Shown here: positions 44,152 to 51,929 of the stretch, one piece after another
Numbering within the stretch: position 1 is the first letter of the stretch
Layout of the letters: every line of letters starts with the position of its first letter
NCBI GenBank assembly: GCA_045106475.1
Contig: JBGCEO010000088.1
Location: 10,412-74,411 of the forward strand
Length of the DNA stretch: 64,000 nucleotides
From: Granulosicoccus sp045106475
Lineage (GTDB): Bacteria > Pseudomonadota > Gammaproteobacteria > Granulosicoccales > Granulosicoccaceae
Direction of reading: 5' to 3'
Notes under the pieces: generated by a model
What the model was told of the DNA's origin: nothing
Database searches by the model: none
What the model saw: only the letters and a program-made list of their open reading frames with translations
Translations under genes and position numbers: made by a program

Positions 44152-45060
44152 GTGGTTTTGCCATATGGCGAGGGTTTGTCCGTTGAAAATGCAATCAGGA
44201 TCGCGGCTGATACGTTTCTTAAAGACGATTTGTTTTTTGGACATGGCACCAGCACTGCAATCGACGAGGCCAGTTGGCTTGTCTTGTTTGCGATCGGGTT
44301 GTCGCCGATTGTTGAGCCCGATTACTCACAGCAGCTAAACGATGAACAGGTAGCTGCGTGTAATAAACTTCTATCTAGACGAATCGAAGAGCGTCTCCCC
44401 GCGGCCTACCTGACCGGGCAAGCCTGGTTTGCCGGGCATCAGTTTTTATCCGATGAACGTGCGCTGGTACCGCGCTCACCCTTAGCCGAATTTATCAATG
44501 ACGATTTCTTTGGTGTATTGGATGAATTCTCTTCTCCACGTATTTTAGATTTATGTACAGGTGGTGGATGCATTGCCATAGCGACAGCATTGGCACGACC
44601 AACATCATTGGTTGATGCCAGTGATTTGTCTGGTGCTGCGTTGAGCCTGGCTGCCGAAAACATCGCACTACACCAGCTAGAGGGACGTGTTTCCTTATAT
44701 GAGGGCTCCTTGTTCGAGCCGATCAGAGAGAAATACGCACTGATTGTTTCAAATCCACCTTATGTTGATGCTGCTGATATTGCCGCAATGCCTGATGAAT
44801 TTTCACACGAGCCATTAATGGGGCTTGAAGCAGGGCAAGATGGCTTAGATCTGGTGCGAGAGATGTTGCTACAGGCTGCTGACTATCTGGAACCCAATGG
44901 TTCTCTGGTCGTAGAGGTGGGAAATAGCATAACCGCGCTGGAAGCAGCTTACCCGCAGATAGAGTTTTCCTGGCTGCAATTTGCCCACGGAGGGCATGGT
45001 GTTTTTCTGCTAACCCGCGAGGAACTGTTGCAGGCATTCAACCATACGTCGCAAATCTGA
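44152..45060 (+). CDS. prmB: Ribosomal protein uL3 glutamine methyltransferase
   Basis: 302 residues from GTG 44152. It is a HemK/PrmC-family class I methyltransferase: SAM-binding ILDLCTGGGCIAIA and the catalytic SNPPYVDAADI. The N-terminal domain and the LTGQAWFAGHQF motif favour PrmB over PrmC. PrmB methylates Gln150 of ribosomal protein L3 in E. coli. It is followed by two hairpins. Confidence 0.92.
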   Translation: MVLPYGEGLSVENAIRIAADTFLKDDLFFGHGTSTAIDEASWLVLFAIGLSPIVEPDYSQQLNDEQVAACNKLLSRRIEERLPAAYLTGQAWFAGHQFLSDERALVPRSPLAEFINDDFFGVLDEFSSPRILDLCTGGGCIAIATALARPTSLVDASDLSGAALSLAAENIALHQLEGRVSLYEGSLFEPIREKYALIVSNPPYVDAADIAAMPDEFSHEPLMGLEAGQDGLDLVREMLLQAADYLEPNGSLVVEVGNSITALEAAYPQIEFSWLQFAHGGHGVFLLTREELLQAFNHTSQI

Positions 45061-45069
45061 AGCGTTTAT

Positions 45070-45112
45070 TTATTGCCTTGCAATAAAGCGCGGCTGGTCG
45101 ATTGACCAGCCG
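45070..45112 (+). terminator. two hairpins downstream of prmB
   Basis: First: perfect 7-bp stem 45070-45076 against 45080-45086, loop CTT. Second: perfect 9-bp GC-rich stem 45091-45099 against 45104-45112, 4-nt loop. Neither is followed by a T-tract on the plus strand. They lie between convergent prmB and the beta-barrel-like gene. Confidence 0.5.
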
Positions 45113-45183
45113 AAAGGGGTAATTCCTGAAGATGTTGAAATGCGTTATCGCGGGGCGCGTGAGCAATACGCCCACCAGTAAAG

Positions 45184-45675
45184 CTATCGCAGTTGCAACT
45201 TGTATTGAAAAAACAGAACAGCGTTGTTTCGATGATCGCCATAATCTACTTGTGGAGAACCACTAAGATTCAAAACTGATCGGCGCGAGAGTTTGACCTC
45301 CATTGCTGGAAAAGGCACCAGTTTGGTTTCGGGCTCTGCATTTTTCTTGAATTGTTTGTGGAGCACAGTGGCGCCGATCAGAAAGCGCACCTTGCCAAAC
45401 ACTTTCGGTTTAGTCGCATAGTTGATTCCGGCGTACACCGATTGATATCCAAAGCTGTCGGATAAGGTACCGGCATGCCAGCCCAGTTTGGAGCTCGGCG
45501 AGTATTCCCAGCCCAGGCCGGGGGTCAGAGCGTTCCGGTCGTCAAAGTTCTTAAAGTGGAGGGCTACTGTGTTGAACACTAGAAAGCCATTGTCTGCCTT
45601 GGCGGAAGCACTGCTAAGCAGTAGGCCAAGAGCCAGCAAAAAAACGGAAGTAAGCTTGAAAATCTGCGTTTTCAT
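45184..45675 (-). CDS. Small exported beta-barrel-like protein
   Basis: 163 residues from ATG 45675 (MKTQIFKLTSVFLLALGLLL), with a clear Sec signal ending SASAKAD. The mature part alternates polar and aromatic residues in short strands (LHFKNFDDRNALTPGLGWEY, WHAGTLSDSFGYQSVYAGIN, VRFLIGATVLHKQF) and ends FFQYKLQLR with an aromatic/hydrophobic strand. This suggests a small outer-membrane beta-barrel. I do not recognise a named family with certainty. The frame stays open upstream to 45762 but without a better start. Confidence 0.65.
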   Translation of the reverse strand: MKTQIFKLTSVFLLALGLLLSSASAKADNGFLVFNTVALHFKNFDDRNALTPGLGWEYSPSSKLGWHAGTLSDSFGYQSVYAGINYATKPKVFGKVRFLIGATVLHKQFKKNAEPETKLVPFPAMEVKLSRRSVLNLSGSPQVDYGDHRNNAVLFFQYKLQLR

Positions 45676-46063
45676 TAATCTGTTTACCCAAACGTTCGTC
45701 GCTGGTCTGTTGCCAGCTTGTGAAGACGTATTGCCGACTCGCGTCAACAACATGCCGCGCACTGTACTGATGAGCTAAGACAAGTGCAAACGACAAATAG
45801 GTTTGGAAGAAAACGTTTAAATTCAAATACTTAGTTTATATTTTTGCTGTGGCGATATTTTGACTCCAATGAGTTTGTGCGGCTAAGTTATTGATGTATA
45901 AAAAGAAAACCAGAGACTTTTAGTCGATAGCAGTGTTTTAGAAAAGCGAGAACTGCTTTAAGGTTTGCTTGCTGAAGATGGATGGGATGAGCATCACGTC
46001 TCATTCCCTTTTCAGTACTTTCGGGGTGTTTGCAACTGCCAGGCAAGCACATCATGAATGCCC
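45676..46063. other. long intergenic region before the REP-like element
   Basis: 388 nt of AT-rich sequence upstream of the beta-barrel-like gene. It includes an imperfect hairpin near 45985-46010 (GGGATGAG against CTCATTCCC). I see no supported gene. With the 120-bp repeat it makes the longest gap in the window (45676-46204). Confidence 0.4.
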
Positions 46064-46183
46064 TAACTGCCCCAGGATGCTGGGGATGGCTCTAGATCAC
46101 CATCGCCGAGTCTATCTAAATAATTGATTTTAAAAGATTCGTGATGAAATCGCTGTGCTGTCCCCAGGCTACTGGGGCAGTTT
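46064..46183. repeat. 120-bp REPIN-like element, copy 2
   Basis: Same length and orientation as the copy at 25079-25198. The ends are nearly identical: AACTGCCCC, then GCTGGGGATGGCTCTA on the left; GTGCTGTCCCCAG and ACTGGGGCAGTTT on the right. The middle 65 bp has diverged, keeping mainly an ATTGATTTTAAAAG-like block. It lies downstream of the lipoprotein gene at 46205. Confidence 0.8.
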
Positions 46184-46204
46184 GTTCAGGTAACAGCTGT
46201 CATG

Positions 46205-46849
46205 TCAGCCCCGTTCAACCCGAGGCACTTCCGAAGTCTGGATAGGATCGGATTGCTTTAGGTCTGAAATGATGGTCTGAAACATCCTTTCCGCGAAGAG
46301 ATCCCACTCGATGCTCGAACGATTGCTCTCGTTATCAGGCATCGATACGCGAATCTTCAGTAGGGTGCCTTCGTACTCGGTTTGGTAAACCAGGGTAAAT
46401 GACGCTAGATTCTGTCGCAGATAAGTAGCCTGCACTCGCGCAACCGTGCGCAGCCCACGGGCTTGTGTACCTGCATTGATAACATTGAAGTTAGCATAAT
46501 GCCCCTGCCTGGCAGCAGCGCCTATCGCTTCAAGCGTGGCACGAGTGGATCCAAGGACAAGCTGGTTATGTTCCAGATCACTGTTCTCCTCGGCAACCGG
46601 GTAGATGTAAACATCGGCAATCCGCCTTTTGCGCTCGTTTGCATAGCGCAGAGAGTATCCACCGGAGCCATCTTCAAAATGCTTGTACCCCTTTAATTCG
46701 AAAGATAGAACAGTTTCGGGAAGGGATTCTATGAGCGCAGGTTCTGCCAGCGGTTCCGGCTCGGAGGGTGTCGGTGAAGGTGTGACGGTGGAGCATGCGC
46801 TGATGCACAAGAAGCTTAGGGCGATTACGGGCAGGCGAACTGGATACAT
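46205..46849 (-). CDS. Putative lipoprotein of unknown function
   Basis: 214 residues with a lipoprotein signal (CISAC, lipidated Cys about 19) followed by a Pro/Glu/Ser-rich linker (TPSPTPSEPEPLAEP). The globular part contains GGYSLRYANERKRRIADVYIYP and FTLVYQTEYEGTLLKIRVS strands. No known family is recognised. It is separated by 71 nt from the DUF1653 gene on the same strand. Confidence 0.7.
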   Translation of the reverse strand: MYPVRLPVIALSFLCISACSTVTPSPTPSEPEPLAEPALIESLPETVLSFELKGYKHFEDGSGGYSLRYANERKRRIADVYIYPVAEENSDLEHNQLVLGSTRATLEAIGAAARQGHYANFNVINAGTQARGLRTVARVQATYLRQNLASFTLVYQTEYEGTLLKIRVSMPDNESNRSSIEWDLFAERMFQTIISDLKQSDPIQTSEVPRVERG

Positions 46850-46920
46850 GGCAGTTTTTACTCACGGAAACACTGCCATGCCTAGCCGCAATATCCAAGC
46901 CCACGCGGGCGTTTGCATGG

Positions 46921-47274
46921 TTAAGCAGATTCGCCTTTTGTCTGTTTTGTTAACTGGCTCAGAGTTAGCTGCGAAGATTCAATGAGTTGGAAACGTTCGC
47001 GTGAAACCGTATCAGGGTTCGATGGCTCGCTTGCCAAGGTTTTCGCATCTATCGGTTCGAGCCAGATGGATAGCGGCCTTAGCCAAAAGCCACGCTCTCC
47101 GTATAGCGCTTGATAGACTACCAGCCACTCATCGGATTCAGAGTGTTGCGCCATTCCTAGAACTTGGTAATGTTGGCCCTTGTAGTGTTTGTAAAGCCCC
47201 GGTACGGGTGCGCCCGGCGGCTGGGTTGCAGATTGAGGAATAGGCTCTTTTTTGTCGGTTTTGCTAAATGTCAT
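46921..47274 (-). CDS. DUF1653 family protein
   Basis: 117 residues; the core matches the DUF1653 pattern PGLYKHYKGQHYQVLGMAQHSE, cited as PGLYKHYKG and YQVLGMAQHSE, then LVVYQALYGERGFWLRPLSIWLEP. The family is widespread and of unknown role. The N-terminal 25 residues and C-terminal 35 residues are polar additions. It is divergent from the transglycosylase-like gene. Confidence 0.85.
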   Translation of the reverse strand: MTFSKTDKKEPIPQSATQPPGAPVPGLYKHYKGQHYQVLGMAQHSESDEWLVVYQALYGERGFWLRPLSIWLEPIDAKTLASEPSNPDTVSRERFQLIESSQLTLSQLTKQTKGESA

Positions 47275-47318
47275 TACAGAGTCAAACGGGGTTCAGTTTC
47301 GATCACTACACTAACAGC

Positions 47319-47960
47319 ATGAATCGATTTTACTGCCCAAAAAAAATATTTTTTCGTCGCGTTCTTATCGTTTTTGTTTTGTTAAGTCTGCAGGCCTGCG
47401 CGACTGCACCGCCACGCGAGCCTGGCAATGTCTGCTCTATTTTCAAAGAAAAGCGGGGCTGGCATAAAGCGGCAGTTAAAGCCGAAAAAAAGTGGGGAAG
47501 TTCCATGCATCTACCGATGGCTTTCATGTACCAGGAGTCAGCATTCAAGGCAAAGGCAAAACCACCCAGGCGAAAACTGTGGGGTTTTATTCCATGGCGT
47601 CGAGTGAGTTCGGCCTATGGCTATGCCCAGGCAATTGACGGTACATGGCGACAGTACCTGAAATCAACGGGTGACTATTGGCGCGTTCGTCATGATTTTG
47701 CGGATGCAACAGATTTCATTCATTGGTATATGAAACAAGCGGTGAGAGTAAACAAGGTGTCTGAATCGGATGCATTTAACCTGTATTTAAACTACCACGA
47801 AGGCACCGCCGGCTTCGCGCGCCAAAGCTAAAAGAAAAAGGCTTGGTTGATAAAGGCCGCGACTGGCGTGCAAAAACGCTCTCAAACATTCAGATCACAG
47901 TACGCCCAGTGTAAGGAATCATTAAAGCCCGGTTTTTTCCGAAGACTCATGGGTTGGTGA
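47319..47960 (+). pseudogene. Lytic-transglycosylase-like lipoprotein with internal stop
   Basis: From ATG 47319 a lipoprotein signal (lipobox LQAC) is followed by an SLT-like domain: MAFMYQESAFKAKA (candidate catalytic Glu), SSAYGYAQAIDGTW and YLNYHEGTAGFARQS. The frame then meets TAA at 47829-47831, giving 170 residues. The same frame continues without interruption as KKKAWLIKAATGVQKRSQTF and on to QYAQC, which is the kind of basic, amphipathic tail these proteins normally have. A Tyr codon (TAT/TAC) at the TAA would restore a 213-residue protein ending at 47960. The gene is therefore either recently truncated, read through, or affected by a sequencing error. Confidence 0.7.
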
Positions 47961-48444
47961 AGGCAAACAGCTGGCCCTCACCGCGCTCATGTGCAAGCAA
48001 CCAGGCCTTGGTTGCCAGACCACCACCAAAGCCGGTTAGTCTGCCGCTGGAGCCAATAACTCTGTGGCATGGAATGATGATTGGGATGGGATTTGCTCCA
48101 TTGGCAGCGCCCACAGCACGGCTGGCAGTCGGTTTGCCTATTTGCTTGGCGATTGCACCGTAGCTGCAGGTTGTGGAATAAGCGACTGTACAGAGTGCTT
48201 TCCATACGGATTGTTGAAAGGGCGTACCGATTGGCGCCAGCGGTATTGAAAAATCCTTTCGTTTGCCTTCAAAGTACTCATCAAGCTGACGTTTGACGTC
48301 ATCGAACGCGTCGTGCGATGACTGCCAGTGTTGAGGTGTATCAAAGCTGCGGCAGCCGCTGGGAAAAATAATATGCCTGAGACCTGAGTCTTCGCGGGCC
48401 AGTGTCAAATTGCCAATTGGGGAGTCGTAAGTTGTGCTGAACAC
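47947..48444 (-). CDS. ogt: Methylated-DNA--[protein]-cysteine S-methyltransferase
   Basis: 165 residues. The acceptor site IPCHRVIGSSGRLTGFGGG is complete, with the helix-turn-helix region FQQSVWKAL and the TTCSYGAIAKQIG loop upstream. It removes O6-alkyl groups from guanine and O4-alkyl groups from thymine in a suicide reaction. No AdaA domain is fused, so it is the Ogt form. It converges with the transglycosylase-like gene. Confidence 0.94.
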   Translation of the reverse strand: MFSTTYDSPIGNLTLAREDSGLRHIIFPSGCRSFDTPQHWQSSHDAFDDVKRQLDEYFEGKRKDFSIPLAPIGTPFQQSVWKALCTVAYSTTCSYGAIAKQIGKPTASRAVGAANGANPIPIIIPCHRVIGSSGRLTGFGGGLATKAWLLAHERGEGQLFAFTNP

Positions 48445-48554
48445 CTTGAATTTCCTGGTTTAAGACCAAAGCGGACAATACTTGTGCGTTCCACGGGTAT
48501 CATGTACGAAAGATCGTCGCAACTAATGTGGCAGAACGCAACCAGGAGAAGCAT

Positions 48555-48863
48555 ATGGGCTTTGGAGATCTACTCGGCAAAATATTTGGTGGAGGAGGCG
48601 ATTCAGCTGATGCTCCGGCGGAAGCGGCGGAGGCGATCGAATACAACGGCTTCACGATTACCGCGGCACCCATCAAGGAGGGTGGGCAGTTCAAGACTGC
48701 CGGTTCCATATCAAAAGAGATTGAAGGTGAGCTGCGCTCAGCTCAATTTATTCGTGCTGATAATCACTCAGATCGTCAGTCGGCCGTTGATCACTCGCAA
48801 AGAAAGGCCCAGCAAATTATTGATGAGCAAGGTACCGCGATCTTTGATCGTGGTCATATCTAG
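48555..48863 (+). CDS. HlyU family protein
   Basis: 102 residues from ATG 48555, behind a clear AGGAGA. It begins MGFGDLLGKIFGGGG and has the family core EYNGFTITAAPIKEGGQFKTAGSI, cited as EYNGFTITAAPIKEGGQ and FKTAGSISKE, then FIRADNHSD and KAQQIIDEQG. The HlyU name comes from Vibrio, but this Pfam family of short proteins is of uncertain function and lacks a helix-turn-helix here. It precedes the subtilase by 53 nt. Confidence 0.8.
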   Translation: MGFGDLLGKIFGGGGDSADAPAEAAEAIEYNGFTITAAPIKEGGQFKTAGSISKEIEGELRSAQFIRADNHSDRQSAVDHSQRKAQQIIDEQGTAIFDRGHI

Positions 48864-48916
48864 GTTTCTTGTGATTTGACTTATAGTTGCTTCAAAGCCG
48901 CTAAGAGATCTTGCTG

Positions 48917-50455
48917 ATGCAAAAAGCACGTGCAATTTTCCAATTAGGTCTTGTGTTGTCCGTGTTCTTTCTATCGTCTTTGAACGCGCAGAGTCTTTTG
49001 GTTGATGTAGCTGATAACCCACCTGTGCCCGAGCAGCTTGAATCTGCTCAAAGATCATCATCGCAGAGCATTCATGTCGCTCTGGTTGACTCTGGAGTCA
49101 ATTACCTTCTTCCTGAGATAAATGAGTATCTTGCGCGAGATCAAGATGGCAAGCTGCTTGGATACGATTTCTGGGATCTTGACGAACGGCCCTTTGATGC
49201 TCATCCCAATGGCCGAGGGCAAATTCAGCGACATGGCACCCGAACAGCATCTTTGCTACTTCGAGAAGCCCCTTTCGTTAAATTGGTGCCCTATCGATAC
49301 CCGCGCCCGGATATGTCACGCATGCAAGATCTACTGGCGCATGCCGCGGCGAATGATGTTCGTGTTATTGGTTTGCCTTTAGGGGGCAACCGGATTGAAG
49401 ACTGGCAGGTCTTTAACAAGTTCGCACAGAAACACCCCGACATACTGTTTGTATCATCTGCGGGTAACAATGGTCGTGATATAGACCAGCGTCCCGTTTA
49501 CCCCGCATCACTGCCATTAGATAATATGCTGGTTGTTACATCAGCAGATGATTTTGTATTACCTGCCGAGGGGGTGAACTGGGGCCGATCGAGTGTCGAC
49601 TACATGGTTCCCGCGGAGCAGCAAAGAGTACTGCGCTTTGATGGTTCTAGTGCTCTTGCCTCTGGCAGCAGTTATGCCGTGCCCAGAGTCGTCGCCTTGG
49701 CAGCACGCTTGATACGGGACAACCGAGAATGGCAGGCAGCGGACTTAATAGCAGAACTGCGGCGACGTTTTGCAAACGGTTCGTCGCCTGCGAAAATTGC
49801 TCAGGGTTATCTGCACGATCCACAAGTGGATGCTAGACACTCGATCAACACTATCAGCACCGTTGACTGGAGCTCGGATGCCGGCTCAAATGCTGACAGC
49901 AGTAAATCCGCATCAAATGAACTCAATTTACCATTGGATGTGCTGGTCTTAGATGAGGGTTGGTCAATCGATGATGTCAGCGCTGTTCTCGACGAAGCGG
50001 CAGAAATTCTGTCGGTTTGTAATGTACATTTTTCTGATGTAAAGATTCGTTTAATCGATGCGCCAGAGTACTTGCGTGATCTAGAATCCGGTTCCGCCAA
50101 GACTCTAATGGACGCGGTACGCTTAAGCGGTCCGCAGCGTCGCACAACGGCTGTGTTTGCCAATGACACACGGATGAGTAGACCGTTTGACGCAGAAGCC
50201 TTTGGACGGGGTAATACTCGAACCCGTCCCTGGTTAACAGATTCGGTGTGGCTTACGCTTGCACTAAAGGATAGAGGCATCGCTCTGGCACATGAGCTCT
50301 TTCATGTGCTCAGTAATTCTGGGCAGCACAGTGATGCTACAGGTAACCTGATGCTGGCTCGAACAACCGGCAACAATAGGGCACTATCTCAGGATCAGTG
50401 TCACTCGGCTAGAAACCGGGCAATCGATATGGGCTTATTGGAAAACGAGGGATAA
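48917..50455 (+). CDS. Subtilisin-family (S8) protease with a C-terminal HExxH region
   Basis: 512 residues from ATG 48917 with a signal peptide ending LNAQS. The S8 triad is recognisable: D58 (HVALVDSG), H106 (RHGTRTAS) and S252 in GSSYAVP, with SSAGNNG as the oxyanion region. After about residue 310 comes a second part that ends with an HELFH motif (459-463), a further His at 471 (SGQHSD) and GNLM. This arrangement resembles the zinc helix of a metzincin-like peptidase. The protein may be a fusion of two protease folds, or the second part may be structural. Its target is unknown. Confidence 0.8.
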   Translation: MQKARAIFQLGLVLSVFFLSSLNAQSLLVDVADNPPVPEQLESAQRSSSQSIHVALVDSGVNYLLPEINEYLARDQDGKLLGYDFWDLDERPFDAHPNGRGQIQRHGTRTASLLLREAPFVKLVPYRYPRPDMSRMQDLLAHAAANDVRVIGLPLGGNRIEDWQVFNKFAQKHPDILFVSSAGNNGRDIDQRPVYPASLPLDNMLVVTSADDFVLPAEGVNWGRSSVDYMVPAEQQRVLRFDGSSALASGSSYAVPRVVALAARLIRDNREWQAADLIAELRRRFANGSSPAKIAQGYLHDPQVDARHSINTISTVDWSSDAGSNADSSKSASNELNLPLDVLVLDEGWSIDDVSAVLDEAAEILSVCNVHFSDVKIRLIDAPEYLRDLESGSAKTLMDAVRLSGPQRRTTAVFANDTRMSRPFDAEAFGRGNTRTRPWLTDSVWLTLALKDRGIALAHELFHVLSNSGQHSDATGNLMLARTTGNNRALSQDQCHSARNRAIDMGLLENEG

Positions 50456-50577
50456 TTCAGGTTGCTGTCTGTTTGTCGGGGTAGATCACACCTGAGTTGT
50501 TTACCTGTGTGTAAACAATGAAATTTTTGGCGCAAAAGCTGTCTATAGGGGGACTTGATGATAACAACAAGGTAACC

Positions 50578-51156
50578 ATGAACAGACGTAACTTTCTTTT
50601 TGCCGCGGCGGGCTTTGGTGTAGCAGGTGCTTGGGCACTTTCCTCGAGATCCGGTGGTAACCCCGCTTTAGCCAGTGTAGAAGGAGCTTTGCCATTGGAC
50701 ACCGAGCTTGTTACAACCAACTGGCAAGTATTGCTGCCGGCTAACACCAATCTACCCGATCTTCATACGCCCCTTGATGTAAGCGAAGCACAATGGCAGG
50801 AAAGATTAACCCGGGAGCAATTTCGTGTGCTGTTCAGAGAGGGTACAGAGCGTGCGGGATCAAGTCCGCTCGACAATGAGAAGCGTGACGGCATCTATGC
50901 ATGCAGAGCTTGTTCATTGCCTTTGTTCACTTCAGCCATGAAGTACGATAGTGGAACTGGTTGGCCGAGTGTTTTCACCGCTATTGAGAGCCATCTAGCC
51001 ACCTCAAGAGACTTTAAGCTATTACTTCCGCGCACCGAATACCATTGTGCACGATGTGGTGGACATCAGGGTCATGTGTTCAGTGACGGTCCAGCACCAA
51101 CCGGTCAACGTTGGTGTAACAACGGCGTTGCTTTGCAGTTCATCGAGCATGTTTAA
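50578..51156 (+). CDS. msrB: Tat-exported MsrB (methionine-R-sulfoxide reductase)
   Basis: 192 residues from ATG 50578. A twin-arginine signal (MNRRNFLFAAAGFGVAGAW) precedes an MsrB domain with zinc CxxC pairs (CRAC, CARC), YDSGTGWPSVF, GHVFSDGPAPTGQRW and the catalytic Cys in RWCNNG. It is the second MsrB of the window and the exported one. An exported MsrA follows 93 nt downstream, so the pair can repair both epimers in the periplasm. No MsrPQ genes are present here. Confidence 0.92.
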   Translation: MNRRNFLFAAAGFGVAGAWALSSRSGGNPALASVEGALPLDTELVTTNWQVLLPANTNLPDLHTPLDVSEAQWQERLTREQFRVLFREGTERAGSSPLDNEKRDGIYACRACSLPLFTSAMKYDSGTGWPSVFTAIESHLATSRDFKLLLPRTEYHCARCGGHQGHVFSDGPAPTGQRWCNNGVALQFIEHV

Positions 51157-51157
51157 A

Positions 51158-51195
51158 CGTGGTGCTCTGATTGTAACGTGATGCTCTGATTGTAA
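51158..51195 (+). repeat. 19-nt tandem duplication
   Basis: Two adjacent 19-nt units (51158-51176 and 51177-51195) differing at one base, in the msrB-msrA gap. It starts right after the msrB stop and runs into a palindrome. Confidence 0.85.
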
Positions 51196-51214
51196 TTAAC
51201 CCTTGAGGGTTAAT
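51195..51214. terminator. perfect palindrome between msrB and msrA
   Basis: ATTAACCCT paired with AGGGTTAAT, 9-bp stem and 2-nt centre. It could be an attenuating hairpin or a regulator site. The AT/GC order and lack of a T-tract make simple termination doubtful. Confidence 0.5.
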
Positions 51215-51248
51215 CAGGTCCTGACTTCCAAAATTTCTGGAGATTTCG

Positions 51249-51911
51249 ATGAGTTATATCCAACGCTCTACTGTGCTACTCGCTTTTGCGGTTGTTGTAA
51301 CCGCTATTACTGCATCGTTAAGTGGTCTAGCTGCCAATGAAAAATCAGAACCAGCTTATGGCACGGCCGAGATGCCTGAAACGGTGGTAGCTATCTTTGG
51401 CGGTGGATGTTTCTGGTGTATGGAGCGACCGTTTGATGAATTAGATGGGGTTGTTGATACAACATCTGGCTATATAGGCGGTGCAATTGATAAGCCTGGC
51501 TACGATCAAGTCTCAGCCGGCAATAGCGGACATGTCGAAGTAGTACAGGTTAGATATGATCCAGAGCAAATCAGTTACGATGCATTGCTGGAAGTTTACT
51601 GGCAGAACGTAGATCCGTTGACACCCAACGCTCAGTTTTGTGATTCGGGTGACCAATACAGATCAGCTATCTTTACCAGAGGCGATGTACAGTGGATTGC
51701 CGCGAGTCAGTCCAAACAAGACTTACAGAACTCAGGGCGTTTCAAACAGGACATAGTCACTACAATAGAGAACGCTGATGGCGTAACTTTTTGGCCTGCA
51801 GAAGATTACCATCAAGACTATTACATGAAGAATCCCATCCGTTATAAGTTCTACAGAACCTCTTGTGGACGTGATGCGCGCTTAAAAGAGCTTTGGTCAG
51901 ACGCAGCTTGA
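51249..51911 (+). CDS. msrA: Exported MsrA (methionine-S-sulfoxide reductase)
   Basis: 220 residues with a Sec-type signal (about 8-29). The active site GGGCFWCME, the SGYIGGAIDKPGYDQVSAG segment, the GHVEVVQVRYDP strand and WPAEDYHQDYY are all typical. A C-terminal cysteine (TSCGRD) may resolve the sulfenic intermediate. It reduces the S epimer of methionine sulfoxide; with the upstream exported MsrB it forms a periplasmic repair pair. It converges with davB. Confidence 0.95.
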   Translation: MSYIQRSTVLLAFAVVVTAITASLSGLAANEKSEPAYGTAEMPETVVAIFGGGCFWCMERPFDELDGVVDTTSGYIGGAIDKPGYDQVSAGNSGHVEVVQVRYDPEQISYDALLEVYWQNVDPLTPNAQFCDSGDQYRSAIFTRGDVQWIAASQSKQDLQNSGRFKQDIVTTIENADGVTFWPAEDYHQDYYMKNPIRYKFYRTSCGRDARLKELWSDAA

Positions 51912-51929
51912 TAAGCGCTTTCGCGTGCT

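Noticed and set aside
45985..46010. Hairpin in the gap after 45.9 kb as a terminator
   Set aside because: The stem has a bulge and no gene ends close by on the strand that would need it.
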